From Anaerolineae bacterium (lineage in GTDB: Bacteria > Chloroflexota > Anaerolineae > Aggregatilineales > JAFGMM01), in contig JAOSJO010000001.1 in NCBI GenBank assembly GCA_027494055.1, positions 310,001 to 374,000 of the forward strand: DNA of 64,000 bases. Reading direction: 5' to 3'. Positions 9,659 to 19,158 of the stretch are shown piece after piece (positions within the stretch are counted from its first letter, which is position 1; each line of letters starts with the position of its first letter). Made by a program: the position numbers and the translations under genes. Below the pieces are notes generated by a model, which was given only the letters and a program-made list of their open reading frames with translations, was not told the DNA's origin and ran no database searches.

Positions 9659-12194
9659 ATGAGCATCCAGAACGCGCTTGACCGCCTGTGGGGCGACCCC
9701 GGCTTCATGCGCAACGTCGTCGCGTGGGAGCGGCGGCCCGCGCGCCCGGCGCGCTACGCCGACTTCCCGGCGGCGCTCGACGATGCGCTGGCGGGCGCGC
9801 TGCGGGCGCTGAACATCGCGCCGCTGTACACGCACCAGGCCGCCGCTGTCGAGGCGGCGCTGCGCGGCGAGAACGTGGTGGTGGTCACGGGCACAGCTTC
9901 GGGCAAGACGCTGTGCTACAACCTGCCCGTGCTCCAGGCGTGCCGGCGCGACCCGGAAGCGCGCGCGCTCTACCTCTTCCCGACCAAGGCGCTGGCGCAG
10001 GACCAGGCCGCCGCGCTTGGCGCGCTGGTGAAGGCGTTGGGCGGGGACGTGCCGGTTAGCACCTACGACGGCGACACGCCCGCGCGGCTGCGGTCGAACA
10101 TCCGCAAGGCCAGCGGCGTGATCCTCAGCAACCCCGACATGCTGCACCAGGGTATCCTGCCGCACCACACGCGCTGGGCGGCGTTCTTCGCCAACCTGCG
10201 CTACGTCGTGATCGACGAGATGCACACCTACCGGGGCGTGTTCGGCAGCCACATGGCGAACGTGCTGCGCCGGCTGCGGCGCGTCTGCCGCTTCTACGGG
10301 AGCGCGCCGCGCTTCGTGTGCACGTCCGCGACCATCGCCAACCCGCGCGAGCTGGCCGAGACGCTGCTCGAAGCGCCGGTGACGGTGGTCGATGACGACG
10401 GTGCGCCGCAGGGCGAGAAGCACGTCATCATCTACAACCCGCCCGTCATCGACGAGGCGCTCGGCGTCCGCGTCAGCCACATGCGCGAGGCGGAGCGGCT
10501 GGCCGGCGAGTTCCTCAGCGAGAACGTGCAGACGGTGGTGTTCGCGCGCGCGCGCCTCACCGCCGAGGTGATGCTCGGCTACCTGCGCGACCGCGTGGCC
10601 GGGGCGCGCGGCGACCCGACGGCGGTGCGGGGGTATCGCGGCGGGTACCTGCCCAACGAGCGCCGCGCCATCGAGGCCGGGCTGCGCGACGGGACGGTGC
10701 GCGGCGTGGTGGCGACCAACGCGCTCGAACTGGGCGTGGACATCGGGCAGCTCAACGCGGCGGTGATCGCCGGGTATCCGGGCACCATCGCGAGCACGTG
10801 GCAGCAGGCGGGGCGGGCCGGCCGGCGCACGGGGGGTGAGCGCGGCTATCCTGGTGTGCTCGGCCAACGCGCTCGACCAGTACATCGCGCAGCACCCGCG
10901 CTACCTCTTCGAGCGCTCGCCGGAGCACGGCCTCATCAACCCCGACAACCTGGTGATCCTGGTCAACCACCTGCGCTGCGCCGCCTACGAGCTGCCGTTC
11001 GCGCGCGGCGAGGCGTTCGGCGCGCTGGGGGACGTGACCGCCCTGCTGGAGGCGATGGCGGCGGAGGGGGAGCTGCACACGACGGGCGATACGTTCCGCT
11101 GGATCGACAGCGCGTACCCAGCGGACGGCGTGAGCCTGCGCACCGGGACGGGGCAGAACATCGTGATCCAGGATGTCACGCTGGAGGAGCCGCGCGTGAT
11201 CGGCCAGATCGACCGGGAGACCGCGCCGCTCCTGGTCTACGAGGGGGCGGTGTACCTGCACGAAGGGGAGTCGTACCTGATCGAGGCGCTGGACTGGGCG
11301 AACGGGCTGGCGCGGGCGCGCCGCGCGGCGGTCGATTACTACACGCGCGCGCGGTCCGCGACCGATGTGGCCGTCCTGGAGGCGTATGACAGCGCGGTGG
11401 CGGGCGACACGGTCAAGGCGCACGGCGCGGTGCGCGTGACGTGGAAGGCGACCACCTACCGCGTCATCCGGCGCTACACGCACGAGACACTGGGCCAGGG
11501 GCAGATCGACCTGCCGGAGCAGCAGTTCGAGACGACGGCCTACTGGCTCTACCTCACGCCCGACCTGACGGCGCAGTTGGTGGAAGCGGGCGTGATCTTA
11601 CAGCCGAACGACTACGGCCCCAACTGGCCGCAGCAGCGCGACGCCGCCCGCGCCCGCGACGGCTACCGCTGCCAGCGGTGCGGCCTCTCAGAGGCGGAGG
11701 CGGGCCGGCAGCACGACGTGCACCACCTGCGGCCCTTCCGCGAGTTCGGCTATGTGCGCGACGTGAACGCGCACTACAAGGAGGCGAACCGGCTCGACAA
11801 CCTGACGACACTGTGCCGGAGTTGCCACCGCGCGGTCGAGGATGCGCAGCGCACGCGCTCCGCGCTGAGCGGGCTGGGGAACGTGCTGCGCAACCTGAGC
11901 ACGCTGCACCTGATGTGCGCGCCCGAAGACCTGGGCGTGGTGATCGAGCAGCGTGCGACGTACACGAAAGCGCCGACGGTCACGATCTACGACAACGTGC
12001 CGGGCGGGTTGGGCTTCAGCGAGAGGCTGTACGCGCTCCATGAGGGCCTGCTCGCCGACGCGCTCGACATGGTGCGCGCGTGCCCCTGCGCGGAGGGCTG
12101 CCCGGCCTGCGTCGGGCCGCCGGGCGAGGTCGGCGCGGAGACGAAGCAACTCACGGAGACGCTGCTGGTGGCGATGGTGGGGGGAGAGGGATAG
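9659..12194 (+). CDS. MrfA/YprA-like DEAD/DEAH helicase with internal HNH domain and C-terminal DUF1998/MZB zinc domain (frameshift near 10835)
   Basis: [14 protein letters not shown] (Walker A), [15 protein letters not shown] (DEMH box), QQAGRAGRR (motif VI); after a G6/G5 frameshift the other frame continues [21 protein letters not shown]...; [31 protein letters not shown]...[66 protein letters not shown]. Confidence 0.85.
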
Positions 12195-12218
12195 AGTCCC
12201 AGAACCAGGAGGTGTGAT

Positions 12219-13432
12219 ATGTCACTACACAACAAACCATTAAGCGCTGTGGAAGAAGCTGATCTTCAAGCTCTTGTTGATAGCTTATATGCTGAGCGGA
12301 AGACAATCGAATATAAAGTGGTGCTCCCTGGAAACTCGGCTGATGACAAGAGAGAATTCTTGGCTGATGTGTCGTCCTTCGCCAATGCCGCCGGTGGGGA
12401 TCTGGTCTTTGGTATGGAAGCAAAGGACGGTGTTCCAACCAACCCAGCGGGGCTACACGGTATCGACAACATCGATCCTGAGAAGCTACGTCTCGAAAAC
12501 CTGATGCGTGACTGCATTGAGCCTCGGATTTTTGGGGTGAGATCGAGGCTATCCCACTCAAGAACAAGCGAGTAGTCATTATAATTCGTGTCCCAAAAAG
12601 TTGGAACTCGCCTCACGTTGTGAAGTTTCAGAAACATTGGCGCTTCTATTCGCGCAACTCCGCCGGGAAGTACCCGCTGGACGTGTCAGAGTTACGAACG
12701 CTTTTTGAGCTTTCAGTGACCGCTGTCGAACGGATCAGGAATTTCCGAGCTGAACGTCTTGGGAGAATCATTGCTGAAGAAACGCCAGTGCCTCTGAAAG
12801 AAGGGGCCAGAATTGTCTTGCACATCGTACCTTTTGGTGCATTTGATCCGACGACCAAAGTTGATTTCTCTGTTCTTCAACAGAACGCATCATTGCGATT
12901 AAGAAAGCCGATTCTGGGGCGCGGTGAGAATGAGAGATACAACTTCGACGGTCTTGTAATCTATGATCGGCTCGCCCAGTTGCCGTCCCCTCACACATAT
13001 CTACAGGTGTTTCGCAACGGGATCATTGAAGCTGTGGAAGCTTACCTTCTCAATATAAGCGAGCAGAAACAGATCCTAAGCGTCAAGGGGTATGATTTTG
13101 AGGAAATGCTAATTGAAGCGTTGGATCGTTTTCTCTCGCTTCAGAGCCTCGTTGGAGTCGAGCCACCTCTATTTGTTATGCTTACTTTGCTTCGGGTATC
13201 TGGATATGTCATGTACGTCCGAGATAGGTTTCACTTTCAGAGCTTAGAATATACCCATCCAATTGACAGAGATGTTCTCCTGATTCCTGAATTGACGGTT
13301 GAGAGCTTCGAGCTTGAGGCTGCCGACTTCATGCGTCCGGCGTTTGATGCGGTCTGGAATGCATCTGGGTGGCCGCGCTCAATGAACTATGACGAGAAGG
13401 GCAAGTGGGAGGACCTCAGCATTAGTGTCTGA
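12219..13432 (+). CDS. AlbA_2 / Schlafen-type putative DNA-binding protein (frameshift near 12540)
   Basis: RBS AGGAGGTGAT. ERKTIEYKVVLPGNSADDKREFLADVSSFANAAGGDLVFGMEAKDG... matches the AlbA_2 signature; continues in another frame as EIEAIPLKNKRVVIIIRVPKSWNSPHVVKFQKHWRFYSRNSAGKYPLDVSELRTLF.... Confidence 0.75.
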
Positions 13433-13586
13433 AAGGTTGGGTTATACCCGGTGCGCGGGCGGCGGCTACCCGGCAGGCAATCGGCCAGGACCCGCCGGGA
13501 CTGTATCTTGCTTCTATAGTATCATCCAGGCGCGCTATGCGGCGCTGTGCAATCGTCAACCTGGTGAGCGCGAAAGGTTCAGTTTT

Positions 13587-14999
13587 ATGAGACGGCTACT
13601 GTATGCAATCATGGCGCTGTGCCTGCTCGTGCCCGGCCTTGTGGGCGCGAGCCTGGCCGGCGCGCAGGTCACCGAGCCGCCGCTGTACATGTCGCTGGAC
13701 GGGGACATCTGGTCATGGAACGGCGCGGCGCTGACCCAGCTCACGACGTGGGGCTACAACGAGCGCCCGGTCATTGCGCCGACCGGGCGGTACTTCGCCT
13801 ACAACTCGGTGGCGCGCTTCGTGGTCGAGTCGGGGCGGTTCGTCGCCGGCGACCAGCCGAGCAACATCTGGGTGGGCGACACGCTCACCGGCGACTTCTT
13901 CCGCGCCGCCGACCAGCCTCTCGGCGCGGGGTTCGGTCCCGGCGGCGAGCTGAGCGGCATCCTGCGCTCGACGCCGGCGTGGGCGCCTGACGCCAGCCGG
14001 CTTGTGTGGAGCGAGGTGGCGCTGCCGGGCTACACGTATCGCATCGCCGGCTACGACTTCACGACGGATACCTACAGCGTCATCGTGCCGTCGCTGCCGC
14101 AGCGATTCGCCGACGGCGGCGCGGTCGCGCTCGACGTGTGGTGGGGCGGGCCGGGCATCGCGACGCAGATCTTTCGCTACACGGAGGCCGGGCCGCGCAA
14201 CGAGGTGTGGATTTACAGCAGCAGCGGCGCGCTGGTCGCCGCGTTCGAGCTGGGCAACGTCAGCGCCTCGGTGTTCGGCTGGGTGCGTTACGCGAGCCGG
14301 GACCACGTCGGCGTGCTGCTCTACGACAGCGGGCAGGTCGGCCTGGTGGACCCGTATACCGGCGCGTTCCAGGTTGCGGGCGGCTGGCCGGAGCTTGCCG
14401 CCGGGAGCCTGAGCGCGGCCTACGTCGCGCCGGCGTTGACCGGCGCGGGCGGCGAAGGCGCGCAATTTCCCTGGTATGGCGTCTACGCCGACGGCGTGCA
14501 GGCGCAGGCGCTCGGCGTGGACTACGCGCCCGCCTTCCAGCACAAGATTGCGCTTGCGCCGGGGACGCCCGGCGTCGCCTACATCGATGACGGCGCGCTG
14601 GGCGGGGTCTACATCTGGCGCAACGGGCAGGCGGTGTTGATCCCCGGCACGCAGGGCAGGACGAGCGCCTTTGAGTCTGGCCTTGCGTGGGGCTACACAG
14701 CGTGGCGCATCCGGGGCGACGCGGGTGGGGCGCCGGCCTGCCCCGGCGCGCCGCCGTCGCGGCTGACGGCCGGCGGTCGCGGGCGGGTGGTGCCCGGCAC
14801 GCTGCCGAACCGCCTCCGTGTCGCGCCCACGACGACCAGCCGCATCCTGGCGCGCATCCCGGACGGTGGCGTCTTCGATGTCGTCAGCGGCCCGACGTGC
14901 GCCGAGGGGTTTGCATGGTGGCTGGTCGCCTACCAGGGCGTGACCGGCTGGACCGCCGAGGGCGAGGCCGGCGTCTACTGGCTGGAGCCGGCGCCGTAG
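13587..14999 (+). CDS. Secreted protein with C-terminal bacterial SH3-like domain
   Basis: Signal peptide MRRLLYAIMALCLLVPGLVGASLAGAQ; C-term NRLRVAPTTTSRILARIPDGGVFDVVSGPTCAEGFAWWLVAYQGVTGWTAEGE is SH3_3-like. Confidence 0.7.
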   Translation: MRRLLYAIMALCLLVPGLVGASLAGAQVTEPPLYMSLDGDIWSWNGAALTQLTTWGYNERPVIAPTGRYFAYNSVARFVVESGRFVAGDQPSNIWVGDTLTGDFFRAADQPLGAGFGPGGELSGILRSTPAWAPDASRLVWSEVALPGYTYRIAGYDFTTDTYSVIVPSLPQRFADGGAVALDVWWGGPGIATQIFRYTEAGPRNEVWIYSSSGALVAAFELGNVSASVFGWVRYASRDHVGVLLYDSGQVGLVDPYTGAFQVAGGWPELAAGSLSAAYVAPALTGAGGEGAQFPWYGVYADGVQAQALGVDYAPAFQHKIALAPGTPGVAYIDDGALGGVYIWRNGQAVLIPGTQGRTSAFESGLAWGYTAWRIRGDAGGAPACPGAPPSRLTAGGRGRVVPGTLPNRLRVAPTTTSRILARIPDGGVFDVVSGPTCAEGFAWWLVAYQGVTGWTAEGEAGVYWLEPAP

Positions 15000-15021
15000 C
15001 CTTGTCGGCTCAGGTCAAACC

Positions 15022-15062
15022 GAAGCCGCAGGCTGAACAGGGCCTGCGGCTTCTGTGTTTTT
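15022..15062 (+). terminator. Intrinsic terminator
   Basis: GAAGCCGCAGGC-TGAACAG-GGCCTGCGGCTTC followed by TGTGTTTTT. Confidence 0.85.
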
Positions 15063-15140
15063 GAGAAAATCAAGACAATTGGGCGGCTGTGGAGCGGTAT
15101 ACTATTTAACATTCGGGGCGCAAACGAATGGGGCGACACG

Positions 15141-16445
15141 ATGGCGCGACAGTCCGTCGACCTGGTGATCCACAATGCAGGGCAGCTCTGCACCCTGCCG
15201 GCCCATGACGGTGGCCCGCAGCGTGGGCGCGCGCTCGGCGACCTGGGGCTGATCGCGGGCGGCGCGGTCGCCGTGCACGAGGGGCGGATCGTCGCCGTCG
15301 GGCCGGGCGCGGACGTGCGCGCCGCCTACCGGGGCGCGACCGAGATCGACGCGCAGGGCCGGCTGGTGACGCCCGGCCTCGTCGATCCGCACACGCACCT
15401 GATCTGGGCCGGCGACCGCGCCGACGAGTTCGAACGGCGCGTGGCCGGCGCGACGTACCAGGAGATCATGGCGGCGGGCGGCGGCATCAACCGCACGGTG
15501 CGCGCCACGCGCCAGGCGAGCCTTGACGCGCTGGTGCGCGCGGGCCGCGCGCGCCTCGACGTGATGCTGGCGCACGGCACGACCACGGTCGAGGCGAAGA
15601 CCGGCTACGGCCTGGAGACGGAAACCGAGCTGCGCATGTTGGAGGCGCTCGCGTGCCTCGACGCACAGCACGCGGTCGAGGTCGTCCCGACGTTCCTGGG
15701 GGCGCACGTGGTCCCGCCGGAGTACGCGGGCCGCGCCGACGCTTATGTGGATCTCGTGACCGGCGCGATGATCCCGGCGGTGCAGGCGTGGCGCGCACGC
15801 GCCTGGCCGGATACGCTGTTCTGCGACGTGTTCTGCGAGGTCGGCGCGTTCGACCTTGCGCAGACGCGGCGCATCCTGGAGGCCGCCGCCGAAGCGGGCA
15901 TGGCGCTCAAGGTGCACGCCGACGAGTTCGAGAACCTGGGCGGCGTGGCGCTGGGCGTGGAACTGGGCGCGGTCTCGGTGGATCACATTGTCGAAACGTC
16001 GGAGGCGGAGATCGCGGCGGTGGGGCGGTCCGGCACGGTAGCCGTGGCCCTCCCGCCGACGCCCTTCGGGCTGGCGCAGCCGAAGTACACCCCGGCGCGC
16101 AAGTTCCTGGAGGCGGGCGCGGCGCTCGCCATCGCCACCGACTGCAACCCCGGCACGGCCTGGTGCGAGAACATGCAACTGGTCATGGCGCTGGCGACGC
16201 GCTATCTCGGCCTGACGCAGGGCCAGGCGCTGGCGGCGTCTACGGTCAACGCGGCGTTCGCGGTTGGCCGGGGGGACCGCGTCGGGAGCCTGGAGGCCGG
16301 CAAGCAGGCCGACCTGCTGGTGTGGGCCGTGGACGACTACCGGCAGCTTGGGTATCGCTTTGGCGTCAACCTCGTCGCGCAGGTCGTCAAGCGCGGGCGG
16401 GTCGTGTGGGACCGGGCTGCGGAGGCGGGCGGTGGAACGACCTGA
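15141..16445 (+). CDS. hutI: Imidazolonepropionase
   Basis: GRLVTPGLVDPHTHLIWAGDRADEFERRVAGATYQEIMAAGGGINRTVRATR...HGTTTVEAKTGYGL...ATDCNPGTAWCENMQLVMALA... characteristic of HutI. Confidence 0.93.
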   Translation: MARQSVDLVIHNAGQLCTLPAHDGGPQRGRALGDLGLIAGGAVAVHEGRIVAVGPGADVRAAYRGATEIDAQGRLVTPGLVDPHTHLIWAGDRADEFERRVAGATYQEIMAAGGGINRTVRATRQASLDALVRAGRARLDVMLAHGTTTVEAKTGYGLETETELRMLEALACLDAQHAVEVVPTFLGAHVVPPEYAGRADAYVDLVTGAMIPAVQAWRARAWPDTLFCDVFCEVGAFDLAQTRRILEAAAEAGMALKVHADEFENLGGVALGVELGAVSVDHIVETSEAEIAAVGRSGTVAVALPPTPFGLAQPKYTPARKFLEAGAALAIATDCNPGTAWCENMQLVMALATRYLGLTQGQALAASTVNAAFAVGRGDRVGSLEAGKQADLLVWAVDDYRQLGYRFGVNLVAQVVKRGRVVWDRAAEAGGGTT

Positions 16446-16630
16446 AATCCTGGGGCTGCGGCTGACGCAGTGGGGGGTTTCTGGCGCTGGCGGCGATCTT
16501 CCTGCCGGCGGGGTGGGCGGTGTTCGCGGCGGCGCTCCGGCTCAGCCGGCGGACGCAGCGCGCCGGCATGGTTGTTGCACTTTCGCTGGTGGCGTTGGTC
16601 GGCCTGTTGATGCTCGTGGTGGCGCGCTGA
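16432..16630 (+). CDS. Small hydrophobic membrane protein (frameshift in G6 run near 16472)
   Basis: GTG start overlapping hutI; MERPEILGLRLTQWG + FLALAAIFLPAGWAVFAAALRLSRRTQRAGMVVALSLVALVGLLMLVVAR* after removing one G. Not in ORF track. Confidence 0.5.
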
Positions 16631-16826
16631 GGACGTCTCGCCTTGCGTCGCGGGATAGGGCGGGGCGCTGCGCCTGATACCGCGTCGTTTGTCCGTCCTG
16701 TGGGGGTTTTTGGGAAAATTTCATAATGTGCAAGCCGCGCCGGGTGTAAAATTTGGTAGGGTGTGTGTGCGCCTGTGTCAACCTAGAGGCGTCGCCGCAA
16801 ATTGTCTATTTGGAGAAGCGTAGCTG

Positions 16827-18173
16827 GTGGATACTGCTTTCACCCAACCACCCGACTCTGAGTCTGGCCCCGACCGCACCGACCTGGGGACAGGCGGACA
16901 GGACGAGACGACCGCGCAGGCGGCGCGCACGCGCCAGCTCGAGACAGAGCTGGGGAAAGCGCGGGCGGAGCTTTACGAGGCGCTGGCGCGGCTCAAGTTC
17001 CTGGAACAAACCAACCCGCAGGCGGCGTTTCTCAACAACGTCAGCGAGGGCGTCATCTTCGTCAACGCCGGCGACGAAGTAACCTACGCCAATCCCCACT
17101 TCCTGGACATGATCGGCGCCGGGTCGGCAGAGAGGGTGCTGTACAAGGCGCTGCCCTCCGCGCTCTGGGATACGCCCAGGGAGCTTGAGCGGCTCCTGTC
17201 CGATCTCCACGCCGGGCGCTACATCCGCGAGCGCGAATGCACGCTGCGCAACTTCCGTGGCGAGCCTCTGGTCGTGCTGTGTAATGCAACGCCAGTGCAG
17301 GATAGGGCCGGGGCGTACCTGGGTGGCGCGATTGTGCTGCGCGATATTACGGCCAAGCGCGCGCTTGAAATGGAACTGCGCCGCCAGAACGAAGCTTACC
17401 TCAAGCTCGTGGACAAGCTACAGCTCAGCCTGAGCGCGCTGCGCAACACGCAGAGCCGGCTGCTGGCGGAAGCGAACCTGTCTTTCGCCAGCCACCTGAG
17501 CGCCAACCTGCTGCCCGAACTGAGCGACGCCGTATCGCTGATCGAGGTGCGGTCGTATCTCCTTGAGCACACGCTGAAATCCGACGAAACCTTGCTCGCC
17601 AACGTGCGCCAGATTCACGACGCGGTCGAGCGCATCGCGGCGGTGGCCGATAGCCTGCGCAACCTGCCGCGTTTCCGCGAGTCCCCGGACCAGTTCGACC
17701 TGCGCGACGTGTTGAGCGAGGTGCTGTCTGACGGGAAGGAGGGCCTGCACCTGGACGACTGCGAGGTCGCGATCGAGTGCCCGGAATCCCCGGCATTGAC
17801 CGAAGGGCACCGGGCGCAGGTGCAGCAGGCGGTGACCAACATCCTTGTGAACGCCGGCGAGGCAATGGCCCGCCTGCCGTCAGACGCGCCGAAGCGCCTC
17901 GATGTGCGGCTGAGCGTGAATGGGAAATACGCCGCCATCAACGTCTGCGACAGCGGCCCAGGGTTTGACCGCCAGGTGATCACGCGGCTTTTCCGTCCTG
18001 GAAATACGACAAAGGCCGTCAGCGGTCGGGCGACCGGGTTGGGGCTGGGGTTGTTTGTCGCCCATCAGGTCGCCGAGGCGCACGGCGGGTCGCTGGACGT
18101 GCAGAGCGAACCCGGCGCGGGGGCAACCGTCACCCTGCGGTTGCCGCTGCTTCCTCCCCCCCGGCAGAGATAA
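16827..18173 (+). CDS. PAS-containing sensor histidine kinase (HATPase_c)
   Basis: PAS region FLNNVSEGVIFVNAGDEVTYANPHFLDMIG; N box NILVNAGEAM, DSGPGFD, GLGLGLFVAHQVAEAHGGSLDVQSEPGAGATVTLRLPL. Confidence 0.85.
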   Translation: MDTAFTQPPDSESGPDRTDLGTGGQDETTAQAARTRQLETELGKARAELYEALARLKFLEQTNPQAAFLNNVSEGVIFVNAGDEVTYANPHFLDMIGAGSAERVLYKALPSALWDTPRELERLLSDLHAGRYIRERECTLRNFRGEPLVVLCNATPVQDRAGAYLGGAIVLRDITAKRALEMELRRQNEAYLKLVDKLQLSLSALRNTQSRLLAEANLSFASHLSANLLPELSDAVSLIEVRSYLLEHTLKSDETLLANVRQIHDAVERIAAVADSLRNLPRFRESPDQFDLRDVLSEVLSDGKEGLHLDDCEVAIECPESPALTEGHRAQVQQAVTNILVNAGEAMARLPSDAPKRLDVRLSVNGKYAAINVCDSGPGFDRQVITRLFRPGNTTKAVSGRATGLGLGLFVAHQVAEAHGGSLDVQSEPGAGATVTLRLPLLPPPRQR

Positions 18174-18879
18174 AGCGCACCCGCAGCACCATCCGCCCCA
18201 GGCGCAGCTCGTCGCCGTCGCGGAGTGCGCGCACTTCCTGTGGAAACAGGCGCTGCCCGTTGATATACGTATGGTTTAGGCTCCCCAGGTCGGTGATGGT
18301 GACGGTGCTCTCCTGGCGCGCAATCGCCACGTGCAGGCGCGAGACGCCGAGCGCCTCCGCATCGTAGGGGGTGAGGTCAACGTTGGGAACCGCAATGGGG
18401 TCGCGGGAGATGCGGCCAATGATGATGTCCCCGCCATCCGAGAGGCCGATCTCGATGGGCGCGCCGTGCTGCGGTATCAACGCCAGGCGCTGGTGCTCGG
18501 CGAAGCGGGCGGTGCCCCAGCGGATGTGCGGCGGCATCGCGTCGTAGCGGCCCTGCAACCGGCGCGTATCCGGCGCGTGGGGCAGGATGTGCCCGCAGGC
18601 GTAGCAGTAGAACTCGTTGGGGTGGTTGCCTCGCCCGCAATTTGAGCAGGTGACGTGATCGGGCGGCAGGGTCTGTGGCTCCACGCGGCGGTCCTGCCGC
18701 GCGGCTTCCTCCACTTCCCACGCGCCAATCATGCTGGCGAGTTCCTGTTGCCGCGAGAGGGTCAGCCCGCCGGCCTTTTTCGCGAGGCTCTCCAGCGCCT
18801 CATCGATGTTCATGCCTTGCCGACGAAGCCGGGTGTACTGCGGGAAGAGATCAGCGGGGAGGAGTTGTCGTTCTGGCAT
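18130..18879 (-). CDS. Zinc-ribbon plus FHA domain protein
   Basis: CSNCGRGNHPNEFYCYACGHIL ribbon; FHA: IIIGRISRDPIAVPNVDLTPYDAEALGVSRLHVAI...DLGSLNHTYINGQRL. Confidence 0.88.
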   Translation of the reverse strand: MPERQLLPADLFPQYTRLRRQGMNIDEALESLAKKAGGLTLSRQQELASMIGAWEVEEAARQDRRVEPQTLPPDHVTCSNCGRGNHPNEFYCYACGHILPHAPDTRRLQGRYDAMPPHIRWGTARFAEHQRLALIPQHGAPIEIGLSDGGDIIIGRISRDPIAVPNVDLTPYDAEALGVSRLHVAIARQESTVTITDLGSLNHTYINGQRLFPQEVRALRDGDELRLGRMVLRVRFISAGGEEAAATAG

Positions 18880-19075
18880 CGTTTCCTGGTTGACTTAAGG
18901 GCCTGCGATTTTAGTTTACTTCAGAGTGTGCATGAGAGAAAATCACTACGCCCTACGGGCCTGTCTGATTGGGGCAAAGGCGTCACGCCCCGCCAGACAG
19001 ACCTGGGAGCCAGGCTATCATACCGCACAGTTAGCATCCTGTCTACAAGGCGCCGCGCCCATAATCCAACTGCAA

Positions 19076-19104
19076 TTGTCTTATATATCGAAACGTGATA
19101 TGAT
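19076..19104 (+). promoter_or_regulatory. Putative sigma70-type promoter TTGTCT-N17-TATGAT
   Basis: Upstream of the VanW-family gene, 17-bp spacer. Confidence 0.45.
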
Positions 19105-19158
19105 GGCACAAAGACGACCCCCAAAACGACCGACCCCCATGATAAGGCAGGAGACGCC

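Noticed and set aside
10820-10850. Programmed ribosomal frameshift in the helicase (G6 run)
   Set aside because: Similar G-run indels occur in many unrelated genes in the window, so assembly error is the simpler explanation.
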